48,082 bases of DNA, taken from contig JACAED010000008.1 of assembly GCA_013389025.1 (NCBI GenBank), positions 1 through 48,082 of the forward strand. Direction: 5' to 3'. The stretch comes from Hydrogenophilaceae bacterium. Lineage in GTDB: Bacteria; Pseudomonadota; Gammaproteobacteria; Burkholderiales; Thiobacillaceae. The notes under the pieces are model-generated. The model saw nothing but the letters and a program-made list of their open reading frames with translations. It did not search any database and was not told where the DNA came from. The position numbers were made by a program, and so were the translations under genes. Of the stretch, positions 9,161-18,052 are shown one piece after another; within the stretch, counting starts at the first letter, position 1; each line of letters opens with the position of its first letter.

Positions 9161-9715
9161 CTATTGGCCTTGATCAAATCCGGAGGCTCTGGATTGCATG
9201 ACCAGATCAAGCTTGTCCTTGAGCTGGCGGGTCAGGCTGGCAACACTTTGCCGGCCAGTATCCACGACGATATCGGCCACTTCGCGATAAAGCGGATCAC
9301 GTTCCGCAAACAGGGCTTTTAACTTTGCGAGTGGGTTGTCGGTCTGCAGGAGCGGGCGATTCTTGTCATGCCGGGTTCGTTCGTAGAGCTGTTCCGGAAT
9401 GCCCCGAAGGTATATCACCATTCCACGCGAAGTGAGATGCGCCCTGTTTGCGGACGAAAGCACCGCGCCACCGCCCGTTCCCAGGACAATGCCGGATTGC
9501 ATCGTGAGATCGTCAATGATGGCTTCTTCTCGCTTGCGAAAACCGGCTTCGCCTTCAATTTCGAATATGACAGGTATGCGAACCCCCGTACGCATTTCGA
9601 TCTCGTGATCGGAATCGACGAACCTTTTCCCCAGTTGCCTGGCCAGTTGCCGGCCAACCGTTGTCTTGCCGGCCCCCATCAGGCCAACCAGGAAAATGTT
9701 ATCGAGCTTGCTCAT
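9161..9715 (-). CDS. aroK: Shikimate kinase
   Basis: 184 residues from [20 protein letters not shown]. The Walker [10 protein letters not shown], the shikimate-binding DSDHEIE with later [16 protein letters not shown] and the lid region [13 protein letters not shown] are all present, as in standard AroK (about 170-190 residues). It phosphorylates shikimate at the 3-hydroxyl in chorismate synthesis, in the cytoplasm. In many betaproteobacteria aroK follows pilQ and precedes aroB. Here a strong terminator separates it from pilQ, and the next gene downstream is a beta-helix protein rather than aroB. The frame is open for 11 codons upstream, but those enter the terminator hairpin; the chosen ATG gives the usual N-terminus. 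Confidence 0.94.
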   Translation of the reverse strand: MSKLDNIFLVGLMGAGKTTVGRQLARQLGKRFVDSDHEIEMRTGVRIPVIFEIEGEAGFRKREEAIIDDLTMQSGIVLGTGGGAVLSSANRAHLTSRGMVIYLRGIPEQLYERTRHDKNRPLLQTDNPLAKLKALFAERDPLYREVADIVVDTGRQSVASLTRQLKDKLDLVMQSRASGFDQGQ

Positions 9716-9744
9716 GACCGCATTGTATCCGAGCCGGAAGATCA

Positions 9745-9776
9745 CCAAAAAACAACGCCCCTTGCGGGGCGTTGTT
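9745..9776 (-). terminator. Rho-independent terminator after pilQ
   Basis: On the minus strand an 11-bp perfect stem AACAACGCCCC / GGGGCGTTGTT with a GCAA loop is followed by a run of T. It lies 20-50 bases after the pilQ stop and directly before the aroK start, so aroK expression needs read-through or its own promoter. Confidence 0.9.
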
Positions 9777-9795
9777 TTGAATATCCAAGTCGAAG

Positions 9796-12033
9796 TCAGC
9801 GCAAGGACAGTCGATCATCAAGGATGCGAGGCGTGAGGAAAATCAGCAATTCCACCTGCTCCTCATTCTTGTCGCTATTCTTGAACAGATTTCCAAAGAA
9901 GGGGATATCCCCCAGGAATGGAACCTTGTTGATGTCGTTGCGGGAAACTTGTTCAAAGATTCCTCCCAGAACGGCGGTCTCCCCATTATTCACGCGAACC
10001 TGGGTTTTGACGCGGCGAGTGTTGATTGGAAAGGCAAAGCCCTGGCCCAGAGTGATGATTTCTCCGGGGGTGTCACGCAAAACTTCAACCGTCAGGACGA
10101 CTGAATCGTTGTTCAACACCTGCGGATCCACCAGCAAGCAGAGGAATGCGTCCTTGAATACGACAGTTTGCGTCACTGTCGTACCCGAGTTCGAAACAGT
10201 CACGTTTGGTATCTGGGTGCCCTGCAAAATCACCGCGGGTTTCTGATTCGAGGTTACAACACGGGGACTTGCAATCACCTTGCCACGGTTATCCGCCTCC
10301 AATGCCTGCAATTCCAGGCTGATCAGGTTTCCGGTTGCAATATTGAGCAAGGTCAGGCCGAACGATCCAGCTGTCGATGTTCCAGTCGCCGCGGGCAAGG
10401 AAACATGGTTTGAAAGTGTTGTGGTTCCAAGGGTATTGGCAACAGATGCGGATTGATTGCCGCCAAAGCCAATGCCGAACTCGCCGTCTCCCTTGCCAAT
10501 TCGATTGCTCAGGCCCGTACCCAGGCGAGCGCCCAGCTGGCGGCCAAATTTGTTATCGGCAATCACCACGCGCGCCTCGATCATGACCTGCCGTGCAGGC
10601 ACATCGATACGCGCCAGCAGATCACGCACTTCCTGAATTTTCTTGGGTGTATCGTTGACGATCAGTGTGTTGGTTTTCAACTCGTAGGTGGCTCGGCCAC
10701 GCTTGGATAGAATTTTCTGGTCTGATTCCTTGCCTTGCTGGGAAACCTGAACTGCCTTGGCTCCTTCCAGACCTTCAGACGATACCGAGCACGAGGCTTT
10801 GTTATCGGAGTTCAGGAATGCCCCCCCGGCAAATCCGTACAATATGGTCTGGGCTTCATCGGCCCTGAGGTAGTTCAGCGGAATATACTCTGTTACCAGC
10901 GGTTCAAGATCTGCCACCGCCGCCTTGGATTCGAATTCGAGTTTTTCCTTTGCAAGCAGCTCGTCACGTGGAGCCACCCAGATGACATTCCCGCTCTCGC
11001 GTTTATCCAGTCCCTTGGTAGTGAGTATCAGATCGAGCGCCTGATCCCAGGGCACATCCTTTAGCCGCAACGTCAGGTTGCCCGCAACGGTATCGCTGGC
11101 AACGATATTCAGGCCCGTGAAGTCGGCAATGACCTGCAGCACCGAGCGAACTTCAACGTTCTGGAAATTAAGGGAAAGCTTCTCGCCCTTGTATGCCGGC
11201 TTTCCATCGGCTGTTTTCTTGGCGCCCTCCGTGGAAGGCTTGACCTCGACAATAAACTTGTTGTCTGTTTGATAGGCCGAATACTCCCACCCCCCTTTGG
11301 GTTCGATCACCATGCGGGTGTTTTCACCCAGGGAATAACTTTCGACAACCTGAACCGGCGTTGCAAAATCCGCAACGTCGAGACGGCGCTGCAAGGCCTT
11401 CGGCAGTTCGGTATCGATGAAATCGATCACGACCCCCTTGGCCTGCTGGCGGATATTGATTCCAGTCTGGGCATCCGAAAGTGTGGTGATAATCTTGCCC
11501 TCACCATTGGCGCCACGGCGGAAATCCACATCCTTGATGGCGTGCCTTGCACCTCCAGGCGCCGCCTCTGCAAATTGAGGCGAGGCGTTCACCGAAGTCG
11601 CCGTAGTAACCGTATCGTTCAGGCTGACCAACAAGGTTTTTCCATCCACCCTGGCCTCGTACTCAACAGACTTGTTTAGATTGAAAACCAAACGGGTACG
11701 CGTCCCTGCCTGAACGACATTGACTGAAACCAGGGGCCCCAGGTTGGCTTCAACAAGGTTTTTACCAACCGCATTGCCTGTATCGGCCAGATCGAGCGCT
11801 ATTCTCGGGGGATTGCCAACCGTAAAGCCTGCGGGTGCGCCTGACAGTGCCTGCTTCAGACCAACCCGTACAACCACCTTGCCTCCCGGCATGCTTGCCG
11901 GCTCCACAGTCAGGATCGAATTCGATGTAGGGGGAGTGGCTGCATGTACCGAAAATACGGAAGCCGACATGAAGACCACTGCCATCCAGAGGATGCGAGT
12001 GAGCGAGAGTGTTTTGAGGGTTACTTTTTTCAT
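9796..12033 (-). CDS. pilQ: Type IV pilus secretin PilQ
   Basis: 745 residues with a signal peptide ending near SVHAATPP. In order: AMIN-type domains in the first third (for example [17 protein letters not shown] and later [20 protein letters not shown]), a secretin/TonB short N-terminal domain ([20 protein letters not shown] followed by [20 protein letters not shown]), an N-terminal secretin module, and the C-terminal secretin core ([58 protein letters not shown]). It forms the outer-membrane pore through which type IV pili extend. Length and domain order are normal. It is the last gene of pilMNOPQ, 7 bases after pilP. Confidence 0.96.
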   Translation of the reverse strand: MKKVTLKTLSLTRILWMAVVFMSASVFSVHAATPPTSNSILTVEPASMPGGKVVVRVGLKQALSGAPAGFTVGNPPRIALDLADTGNAVGKNLVEANLGPLVSVNVVQAGTRTRLVFNLNKSVEYEARVDGKTLLVSLNDTVTTATSVNASPQFAEAAPGGARHAIKDVDFRRGANGEGKIITTLSDAQTGINIRQQAKGVVIDFIDTELPKALQRRLDVADFATPVQVVESYSLGENTRMVIEPKGGWEYSAYQTDNKFIVEVKPSTEGAKKTADGKPAYKGEKLSLNFQNVEVRSVLQVIADFTGLNIVASDTVAGNLTLRLKDVPWDQALDLILTTKGLDKRESGNVIWVAPRDELLAKEKLEFESKAAVADLEPLVTEYIPLNYLRADEAQTILYGFAGGAFLNSDNKASCSVSSEGLEGAKAVQVSQQGKESDQKILSKRGRATYELKTNTLIVNDTPKKIQEVRDLLARIDVPARQVMIEARVVIADNKFGRQLGARLGTGLSNRIGKGDGEFGIGFGGNQSASVANTLGTTTLSNHVSLPAATGTSTAGSFGLTLLNIATGNLISLELQALEADNRGKVIASPRVVTSNQKPAVILQGTQIPNVTVSNSGTTVTQTVVFKDAFLCLLVDPQVLNNDSVVLTVEVLRDTPGEIITLGQGFAFPINTRRVKTQVRVNNGETAVLGGIFEQVSRNDINKVPFLGDIPFFGNLFKNSDKNEEQVELLIFLTPRILDDRLSLR

Positions 12034-12040
12034 ATCAGCC

Positions 12041-12547
12041 TCATTCTTGCAAAGTCATGGCACTGGTTCTTTCGGTCCAATCGCCCGCACTGTCCTGGAC
12101 GATTTCTTTCAAACTGATTTCGGTTTCTGTAATTTTGGTTATCCGGCCAAAATTCTGGCCCATGTAGTTTCCGACGTGCACATGGTAGACACCCTTGTCC
12201 GGCGCAGCCACAACGGCATGTGTAAGACCTTTCTTGCTGACTACGCCAACCATTTTCAGCGTTTCAAGCGAATAGGCTTCAAGCGGTTCCTTGGGGCGGT
12301 TCAAGTCCGGTTGCAAACCTCCGCCGCCGCCTGCAGGAGAGAGTTTTCTCGGCTTGAACGGATCCGGTAAATCAAATGCTTCGTAATTGAAGGGTTCATA
12401 AGGTTTGACTTGCGGCAGGGGTTCCACCTTGCCTTGCATGTCCTTCCCGGCATCGGCAACGAACTTTTCCAAATCATCCGTACCTATGCCTCCGCAAGAC
12501 ACAAGCACCATCATGCAAGAGAGCATCGAGATGCGCCTGACGATCAT
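12041..12547 (-). CDS. pilP: Type IV pilus assembly lipoprotein PilP
   Basis: 168 residues. The N-terminus MIVRRISMLSCMMVLVSCGG carries a lipobox (LVSC, Cys18), so the protein is a lipoprotein tethered to the inner membrane. It continues with the PilP-type segment FDLPDPFKPRK and a C-terminal beta domain (LKMVGVVSKKGLTHAVVAAP, VHVGNYMGQNFGRITKITET). PilP links PilN/PilO to the secretin PilQ. The gene overlaps pilO by four bases and precedes pilQ by seven, consistent with one transcript. Confidence 0.94.
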   Translation of the reverse strand: MIVRRISMLSCMMVLVSCGGIGTDDLEKFVADAGKDMQGKVEPLPQVKPYEPFNYEAFDLPDPFKPRKLSPAGGGGGLQPDLNRPKEPLEAYSLETLKMVGVVSKKGLTHAVVAAPDKGVYHVHVGNYMGQNFGRITKITETEISLKEIVQDSAGDWTERTSAMTLQE

Positions 12548-13191
12548 TTCTTCTTGCCTCCCGGCTTCTTGCCCTTTTTGTCTTTCTCGCTGGCTTTCCT
12601 GGCGGAATTGATTTCCTCTTCATCCAGGTATCGATAAGTTCTGGCGATGGTGTCCATGACCAGGACGCCTTCCTTGTTTGGTTGAATTGCAATATCGTGC
12701 AATGTCACGATTCGGGAAAGCTTTGCCACGTCACTGGTAAATGCAGCGATATCATGGTAACCACCCATCACCTTAATCTTGATCGGAAGTTCGGCGTAAA
12801 ATTCCTTCTGGGATTCTGATTCAGGCTTGAACAATTCAAATTGCAAACCCCTGCCAAGTCCTGCCTGATTGACATCGGTGATCAATGCATCCATTTCCTG
12901 CTTGTTGGGCAGTTGCTTCAAAAGCGCACCAAAGGACTGCTCTATATCCGCAAGCTGCTTTTTGTAAGCTTCCAGATTCACTGCCTGTCCCTTTTTAGTG
13001 GTGAAAGAAGCTCTCAGCTCCTGTTCCTTGCGCTGCCCGCTTTCGAGTTCTTGCAGGCTGGGTTTCCATAAAAACCACCAGCTTGCCCCGACGATGGCGA
13101 CGAAGCCGATTGCCAGGAGACCCAGTTTCGCGCCCAGCGGCCAATCTGCAACCGTTTTGAAATCAAGCTTGTTAATGTCGTCCAGGGTCAT
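12544..13191 (-). CDS. pilO: Type IV pilus inner-membrane protein PilO
   Basis: 215 residues: a short cytoplasmic N-terminus, one membrane helix (LGLLAIGFVAIVGASWWFLW), a coiled-coil segment rich in Glu/Gln/Lys, then the PilO ferredoxin-like domain (ELPIKIKVMGGYHDIAAFTS). The C-terminus is very lysine-rich (KDKKGKKPGGKKK). PilO pairs with PilN to form the alignment subcomplex of the pilus machine. It overlaps pilN and pilP by four bases each (ATGA), the usual sign of coupled translation. Confidence 0.94.
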   Translation of the reverse strand: MTLDDINKLDFKTVADWPLGAKLGLLAIGFVAIVGASWWFLWKPSLQELESGQRKEQELRASFTTKKGQAVNLEAYKKQLADIEQSFGALLKQLPNKQEMDALITDVNQAGLGRGLQFELFKPESESQKEFYAELPIKIKVMGGYHDIAAFTSDVAKLSRIVTLHDIAIQPNKEGVLVMDTIARTYRYLDEEEINSARKASEKDKKGKKPGGKKK

Positions 13192-13763
13192 GACTGACTC
13201 CCCTTGTCTTCACCTTCTGCCTGTTGCTTGGTTTGTTTTACGCTCAAATTGAATTCGTTGGCACGAAGATTGTTGACGGTCGCAGCCTTGATTTCGACAA
13301 GTTTCGGATCCTCAAACCATGGCGAGGCATCCAGATTCCGCATGAGAGAAGACACCCTGGCACTGGATTGCGTATAGCCCTGCAACTGCACGCGCCCCCC
13401 TGATTGCTTGATCGCCTTGAGGTAAAGTCCCTCGGGCAATTGACGGATCATTTCATCGAACAGGTGAACGACCTCTGTCCGGTTGGATTGCAGGGTTTCG
13501 ACCACCTGCTTGCGTTCAAGCAGCGCCTGGGTCTGTTCGCGGATTTTCTTGATTTCGCCGATCTGGATGTCAAGTTTGGCGATTTCCTGTTCAAGATAGC
13601 GATTGCGCGTTTCCTGGTTTGCCTGGCGCGCCGATATCAGCGTTTGTCCCAACGCGGCTACGCCGATGGCGCTCGCCAGTGCGGCCACCAGCATGAAGTT
13701 GAATTGACGGCGGCGTGCCGCACGCTTCAGTTCGCGATGGGGAAGGAGGTTAATGCGGATCAT
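13188..13763 (-). CDS. pilN: Type IV pilus inner-membrane protein PilN
   Basis: 191 residues. The start MIRINLLPHRELKRAARRRQ contains the conserved INLLP motif through which PilN binds PilM. One membrane helix (FMLVAALASAIGVAALGQTL) follows, then a coiled coil and a periplasmic domain with LPEGLYLKAIKQSGGRVQLQ. The gene overlaps pilM by four bases upstream and pilO by four bases downstream. Confidence 0.95.
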   Translation of the reverse strand: MIRINLLPHRELKRAARRRQFNFMLVAALASAIGVAALGQTLISARQANQETRNRYLEQEIAKLDIQIGEIKKIREQTQALLERKQVVETLQSNRTEVVHLFDEMIRQLPEGLYLKAIKQSGGRVQLQGYTQSSARVSSLMRNLDASPWFEDPKLVEIKAATVNNLRANEFNLSVKQTKQQAEGEDKGSQS

Positions 13764-14848
13764 TGTGGGTCAAACCTCCTCATGGCCAGACCACAAGCAA
13801 CAAATAAAGACGGCGCATCTGCAGCCAGCTGCTGCGGACGCACCTTGGCACCGACAGCCATATTGGAGAAGGGATTGGCAATCATGGTCGAGGTGTTTGT
13901 ACGACCCGAAACCACCTCATCGATGCCCGGAAGCATTGCTCCGCCGCCCGCCAGCAGAATCTGGTCCACCTTGTGATATTGGGTCGACGTTGTAAACAGT
14001 TGCATGGCCCGGCCGACTTCCATGGCCAGCGTTTCACCATAAGGGCGCAAGACCTCGATTTCATAACTTTCGGGCAAAGTGCCCTTGCGCTTGGCGAGTT
14101 CTGCTTCCTCGCTGGTCATGCCGTAGCGACGGGATATTTCATGATTCAGCTGGTTGCCGCCGAATCCATGCTCCCTCAAATAGACGGATTCATTGTTGTG
14201 CAGAATGTTGATATGCATGTTCTGGGCGCCCACATCAACGATAGCCACGGTCTGGCCCATCCCTCCATTGGGAAGCAGATGGGCGATACGCTCGTAAGCG
14301 GCCTGTGTTGCATAGGATTCAACATCCATTACCAGGGCTTTGAGGCCAGCAGCCTCGGCGACAGCCACCCGGTCTTCCACCTTTTCCTTCCTGGCGGCCG
14401 CAAGCAGAACCTCGACATCATTTGGACTTCCCGGAGAAGGGCCCAGCACCTGAAAATCCAGATTGACTTCATCCAGGGAAAAGGGAATGACCTGATTGGC
14501 TTCGCTTTCAACCTGATTTTCCAGCTCGATGCCCGTCAGCGTCGCCGGCACAAGAATTTTCTTGGTAATGACCGCGGAAGAAGGCAAGGCCATGGCCACG
14601 TTCTTGACACGTGTCCCCATTTCCTTCCAGGCCTGCCTGAGCACATCGGCAACCTGATCCATGTTGGCGATATTGCCTTCGTTTACGGCTTCTTTTGGCA
14701 GACTATCGATGGCATAACGCTCGACGCGATACAAATCCTTGCCGGCTTCTGAAATTTCCACCAACTTGATCGAGGTCGAGCTGATATCCAGACCCAACAT
14801 TGGCGGGGTCTTGGTTGTAAATCCATCCAGGCTGAATTCGAATTTCAA
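13760..14848 (-). CDS. pilM: Type IV pilus assembly ATPase-like protein PilM
   Basis: 362 residues of the actin/FtsA-like fold: GLDISSTSIKLVEIS near the N-terminus, NVAMALPSSAVITKKILVPA, VAIVDVGAQNMHINILHN and QILLAGGGAMLPGIDEVVSG supply the nucleotide-binding pattern. It is the cytoplasmic partner of PilN. The best start is a TTG at 14848 with AAGGGA upstream; an internal ATG at residue 17 lacks a ribosome site and would trim the usual N-terminal extension. First gene of the pil operon, divergent from the penicillin-binding protein gene. Confidence 0.95.
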   Translation of the reverse strand: MKFEFSLDGFTTKTPPMLGLDISSTSIKLVEISEAGKDLYRVERYAIDSLPKEAVNEGNIANMDQVADVLRQAWKEMGTRVKNVAMALPSSAVITKKILVPATLTGIELENQVESEANQVIPFSLDEVNLDFQVLGPSPGSPNDVEVLLAAARKEKVEDRVAVAEAAGLKALVMDVESYATQAAYERIAHLLPNGGMGQTVAIVDVGAQNMHINILHNNESVYLREHGFGGNQLNHEISRRYGMTSEEAELAKRKGTLPESYEIEVLRPYGETLAMEVGRAMQLFTTSTQYHKVDQILLAGGGAMLPGIDEVVSGRTNTSTMIANPFSNMAVGAKVRPQQLAADAPSLFVACGLAMRRFDPQ

Positions 14849-14886
14849 GGAGTTTCCCTTTGTTTATAGGTGGTTATCCATTTTTA

Positions 14887-14916
14887 CTTATAATTATGTT
14901 TAAATCCTAGCAGCAA
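14887..14916 (-). promoter_or_regulatory. Possible sigma-70 promoter of pilMNOPQ
   Basis: Minus strand TTGCTG (14916-14911) and TATAAG (14892-14887) are separated by 18 bases, about 40 bases upstream of the pilM TTG. The surrounding bases are AT-rich. It is a moderate match only. Confidence 0.4.
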
Positions 14917-14972
14917 CCCACCAATAATCACAAACATTTTTCAGGGAGTCCGAACCACAATCGACATTTGTG

Positions 14973-15003
14973 TTCAAAATCCGACACTCATAACGCCTAT
15001 AAT
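14973..15003 (+). promoter_or_regulatory. Possible sigma-70 promoter of the PBP1A gene
   Basis: A perfect TATAAT lies at 14998-15003, 27 bases before the ATG at 15031. The best -35 candidate is TTCAAA at 14973-14978 with a 19-base spacer, which is weak. Confidence 0.45.
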
Positions 15004-15030
15004 TTCCACAAACTTTAGGGGTTCTCACGC

Positions 15031-17349
15031 ATGTTTTCGAAATGGTGGCACTACGCCCTGGCGCTTTTCCTGGGTTTGGGCATAGTGGGCACAGCACTTG
15101 GCGGTCTGGCAGCCGCACTCATTTATCCCAATCTGCCCTCGATCGAAAGTCTCAGGGACTACAAACCCAAAATCCCCTTGCGCATTTATTCCGCGGAAGG
15201 TGCCTTGCTGGCTGAAATCGGTGAAGAACGCCGGGCATTCATGCCTATTGATCAGATACCCCAAGTCATGAAGCAGGCCATCATTGCCGCCGAGGATGAG
15301 CGCTTTTACGAACATGGCGGCGTGGATACGCTCGGCGTTTTACGGGCGGCAGGCGCCAACATCTTGTCCGGCGGTGCCTCTCAGGGCGCCAGCACGATCA
15401 CCATGCAGGTGGCACGCAATTTCTTCCTGACCCGTGAGCGAACGCTCACTCGGAAAATATCCGAAGCCTTGCTTGCCATCAAGATTGAACACAATCTTTC
15501 CAAGGACAAGATTCTCGAGCTTTACATCAACCAGATCTACCTGGGTCAACGGGCCTATGGATTCGAAGCCGCAGCCAGAACCTATTTTGGAAAGGGATTG
15601 AAGGACCTCAGCGTGGCCGAAACTGCCATGCTCGCGGGTTTGCCCAAAGGTCCTTCGCTGTACAACCCCGTCGTCAACCCGCAACGTGCCACAGCAAGGC
15701 AGCACTATGTGTTGGGCCGCATGAAAACCTTGAAATTCATAAACGAGCATACCTATCAGACAGCCTTGAAGGAAAAGCTGATTGTTCGCCGCGAAAAGCG
15801 TGTGGTCGATGTGCCGGCGGACTACGCCACCGAAATGGTCCGACAAACCCTGGTTCAGCAGTTTGGCGAGGAAGCGCTTTACAACACCGGCTTCAAGGTC
15901 ATCACCACCCTCCGTAGAAGCCATCAGGAGGCAGCCAATCAGGCAATCTGGCGCGGCGTGCTTGATTACGACCAGCGCCACGGCTACCGTGGCCCGGAAA
16001 GATTCTTCGAATTGCCCAAAGACAGTTCGGAACAGATCAGATTCATACAGGAATCCCTGAAAAGCATCGATCCGGTCAATGCGCTGGTTCCTGCCGTCGT
16101 CGTCAACACAAGCGCAAAAAGCGTCAAGGCCATCCTCGCGAACGGCAAGGAAATCCAGATCACCACGGATGGTCTCAAGCTTGCAAATTCCTGGCTTGGC
16201 GATAAGGCTGCGCGCGGCAAGCGGATTACACCCGGGTCGTTGATACGCGTACAGCAACTGAAAGACAAAAACTGGAAAATCAGCCAGTTGCCCGAAGTGG
16301 AAGCCGCCCTGGTTGCCATGGATCCATCATCGGGCGCCATTACCGCGCTGGTAGGCGGGTTTGATTTCAACCGCAACAAATTCAATCACGCCAGCCAAGC
16401 CTGGCGTCAGCCAGGCTCGAGCTTCAAGCCGTTCATCTACTCGGCCGCCCTGGAAAAGGGATACACACCCGCCACCATCATCGAAGACGCTCCCTTGAGC
16501 CTCTCCGCGGAAGAAACGGGAAGCACTGCATGGGAACCGCAGAATTACGACGGCAGTTATTCAGGCCCTGTCAGGATGCGGACGGCACTGACCAAATCGC
16601 TCAATCTGGTTTCCATCAGAATTCTTCAGGGCATCGGCCCGTACTATGCAAGAGACTATATCCGTCGATTTGGTTTCGATCCGTCCCGGCATCCGCCATA
16701 TCTGACCATGGCATTGGGTGCAGGATCGGTGACCCCCCTGCAAATGGCCGGGGCCTATTCGGTTTTTGCCAATTCGGGGTATCGGGTCAGTCCCTACCTG
16801 ATTGACAAGGTCTACGACGGGCAGGGCAAACTGGTCATGCAAAGCCAGCCACAAACCGTGGCTTCGGGTGCTCCACGGGTGCTTGACCCGAGAAACGCCT
16901 TCCTGATGACCAGCATGATGCAGGATGTCGTTCGCAAGGGTACTGCCGCACGCGCATCCCAACTGGGTCGTATTGATCTCGCGGGCAAAACCGGGACAAC
17001 CAACGATCAGCGCGACGGCTGGTTTGCCGGCTACAGTCCGAATCTGACGGCCGTGACCTGGATTGGCTTTGATTTGCCCAAGTCACTCGGCGAAAGGGAA
17101 ACGGCAGCACAATCCGCCCTGCCCATATGGATGGATTTCATGGGACGCGCCCTGTCGGGCACCGCTCAAAAAGGTTTCGGCATGCCCGCCGGGGTCAGTG
17201 CCGTAAAAATCAATCCCGTCACAGGTCAAGCCGTACCCGAAGAAGGCGAAGGCGTCATCGAGTATTTTTACCAGGAGAACATGCCTGCCTCTGAAGACAA
17301 CGCCACGCCCATCCTCGAGGAGACCCCCCTGGAAGGAATGACCATATGA
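15031..17349 (+). CDS. mrcA: Penicillin-binding protein 1A (bifunctional transglycosylase/transpeptidase)
   Basis: 772 residues. An N-terminal membrane anchor (ALALFLGLGIVGTALGGLAA) is followed by the GT51 transglycosylase domain with EDERFYEHGG near residue 90, GASTITMQVARNFFL and KILELYINQIYLGQRAYG. An OB-like middle region comes next. The transpeptidase domain has PGSSFKPFIYSAALEKG (SxxK near 460-466), SLNLVSIRI (SxN) and KTGTTNDQRDGWFAGYSP (KTG). It polymerises and cross-links peptidoglycan on the periplasmic side. Its position, divergent from pilMNOPQ, is the standard arrangement in gamma- and betaproteobacteria. Length is normal. The last four bases overlap the following small gene. Confidence 0.96.
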   Translation: MFSKWWHYALALFLGLGIVGTALGGLAAALIYPNLPSIESLRDYKPKIPLRIYSAEGALLAEIGEERRAFMPIDQIPQVMKQAIIAAEDERFYEHGGVDTLGVLRAAGANILSGGASQGASTITMQVARNFFLTRERTLTRKISEALLAIKIEHNLSKDKILELYINQIYLGQRAYGFEAAARTYFGKGLKDLSVAETAMLAGLPKGPSLYNPVVNPQRATARQHYVLGRMKTLKFINEHTYQTALKEKLIVRREKRVVDVPADYATEMVRQTLVQQFGEEALYNTGFKVITTLRRSHQEAANQAIWRGVLDYDQRHGYRGPERFFELPKDSSEQIRFIQESLKSIDPVNALVPAVVVNTSAKSVKAILANGKEIQITTDGLKLANSWLGDKAARGKRITPGSLIRVQQLKDKNWKISQLPEVEAALVAMDPSSGAITALVGGFDFNRNKFNHASQAWRQPGSSFKPFIYSAALEKGYTPATIIEDAPLSLSAEETGSTAWEPQNYDGSYSGPVRMRTALTKSLNLVSIRILQGIGPYYARDYIRRFGFDPSRHPPYLTMALGAGSVTPLQMAGAYSVFANSGYRVSPYLIDKVYDGQGKLVMQSQPQTVASGAPRVLDPRNAFLMTSMMQDVVRKGTAARASQLGRIDLAGKTGTTNDQRDGWFAGYSPNLTAVTWIGFDLPKSLGERETAAQSALPIWMDFMGRALSGTAQKGFGMPAGVSAVKINPVTGQAVPEEGEGVIEYFYQENMPASEDNATPILEETPLEGMTI

Positions 17350-17924
17350 AGACCAATGACATGCGCCGCCGGATTGCGCACGAAGCCGCCCGCCTTCTGG
17401 CGGAAGATGGTGGACTTGATTACGGATTTGCCAAGCGCAAGGCCGCCCGGCAGCTTGGCGCGGCAGACAGCCGCAATTTGCCAGACAATCGCGAGGTGGA
17501 AGAAGCCCTGCGCAGTTACCATTCACTTTATCAGGGTCAGGAGCAACGCGACCGCTTGGCGTTTTTACGTGAAATTGCCGTTGAATACATGGAAAAGTTT
17601 GCTGATTTTGACCCCCATTTGACGGGTCCGGTCATGAATGGTACTGCCGGCCGGCACTCCGAGGTCAACCTGCAATTGTTTACGGACAATGAAAAGGAAC
17701 TGGAATTTTTCCTGATGAACATGAAAACAAATTTCAAACGAAGCGAAATCCGGTTCGATGGACAGATTTACCCACATTATTCGTTGCAGGATTCTCGTGC
17801 GAGCATTGAATTAACGGTTTATCCAACAAACGATTTGAGGCAAATGCCCCGCCATCAGGCTAATGGAACGCTTCGGCGAATCCGATTGCCACAAGTACGC
17901 ATGCTGCTTCAGTCTGAACAATAA
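17346..17924 (+). CDS. Conserved hypothetical protein
   Basis: 192 residues, starting with an ATG that overlaps the stop of the PBP1A gene by four bases, so translation is probably coupled. The N-terminal third is helical and charged (MRRRIAHEAARLLAEDGGLD then YGFAKRKAARQLGAADSRNL). The middle has YMEKFADFDPHLTGPVMNGT then AGRHSEVNLQLFTDNEKELE, which recalls nucleotidyltransferase-like proteins where a short 'G(S/T)xxxHS(D/E)VxLxLFTD' stretch forms the core. I do not recognise a characterised homologue. It is cytoplasmic, with no signal or membrane segment. A small hairpin with a T-run follows at 17938. Confidence 0.75.
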   Translation: MKTNDMRRRIAHEAARLLAEDGGLDYGFAKRKAARQLGAADSRNLPDNREVEEALRSYHSLYQGQEQRDRLAFLREIAVEYMEKFADFDPHLTGPVMNGTAGRHSEVNLQLFTDNEKELEFFLMNMKTNFKRSEIRFDGQIYPHYSLQDSRASIELTVYPTNDLRQMPRHQANGTLRRIRLPQVRMLLQSEQ

Positions 17925-17926
17925 AC

Positions 17927-17942
17927 TGTTAAAATTTCGACA
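17927..17942 (+). promoter_or_regulatory. Candidate PrsR activator site upstream of gtf-prsK-prsR
   Basis: TGTTAAAATTTCGACA, 62 bases before the -24 box at 18004. It resembles the 17-bp TGTAA-N6-CCGACA elements upstream of both PEP-CTERM genes but is one base shorter and has TGTTAA. It overlaps the small hairpin at 17938. Confidence 0.35.
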
Positions 17943-17956
17943 TTACTGTCGTTTTT
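17938..17956 (+). terminator. Weak hairpin with T-run after the hypothetical gene
   Basis: CGACA-TTAC-TGTCG followed by TTTTT, 14 bases after the stop at 17924. A five-base stem is short for a terminator; it may instead be a protein-binding palindrome for the sigma-54 promoter downstream. Confidence 0.4.
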
Positions 17957-18003
17957 CAACCTTTTTCCTTATAGCCCTGCCATCGTTTTACATGGTTGCC
18001 GAC

Positions 18004-18019
18004 TGGCACAAAAACTGCA
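18004..18019 (+). promoter_or_regulatory. Predicted sigma-54 promoter of the gtf-prsK-prsR operon
   Basis: TGGCACAAAAACTGCA: full TGGCAC at -24 and CTGCA at -12 with the correct spacing. This is one of the best matches in the window. It lies 34 bases before the ATG at 18053. Because the operon encodes PrsR, a sigma-54 activator, positive autoregulation is likely. Confidence 0.75.
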
Positions 18020-18052
18020 GACCTCTCCGTATCCTGCAAATTGGCAACTGCA

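Noticed and set aside
8235-9173. 312-codon plus-strand open frame opposite the beta-helix gene
   Set aside because: No signal, domain or ribosome site; the minus strand codes for a recognisable secreted protein.
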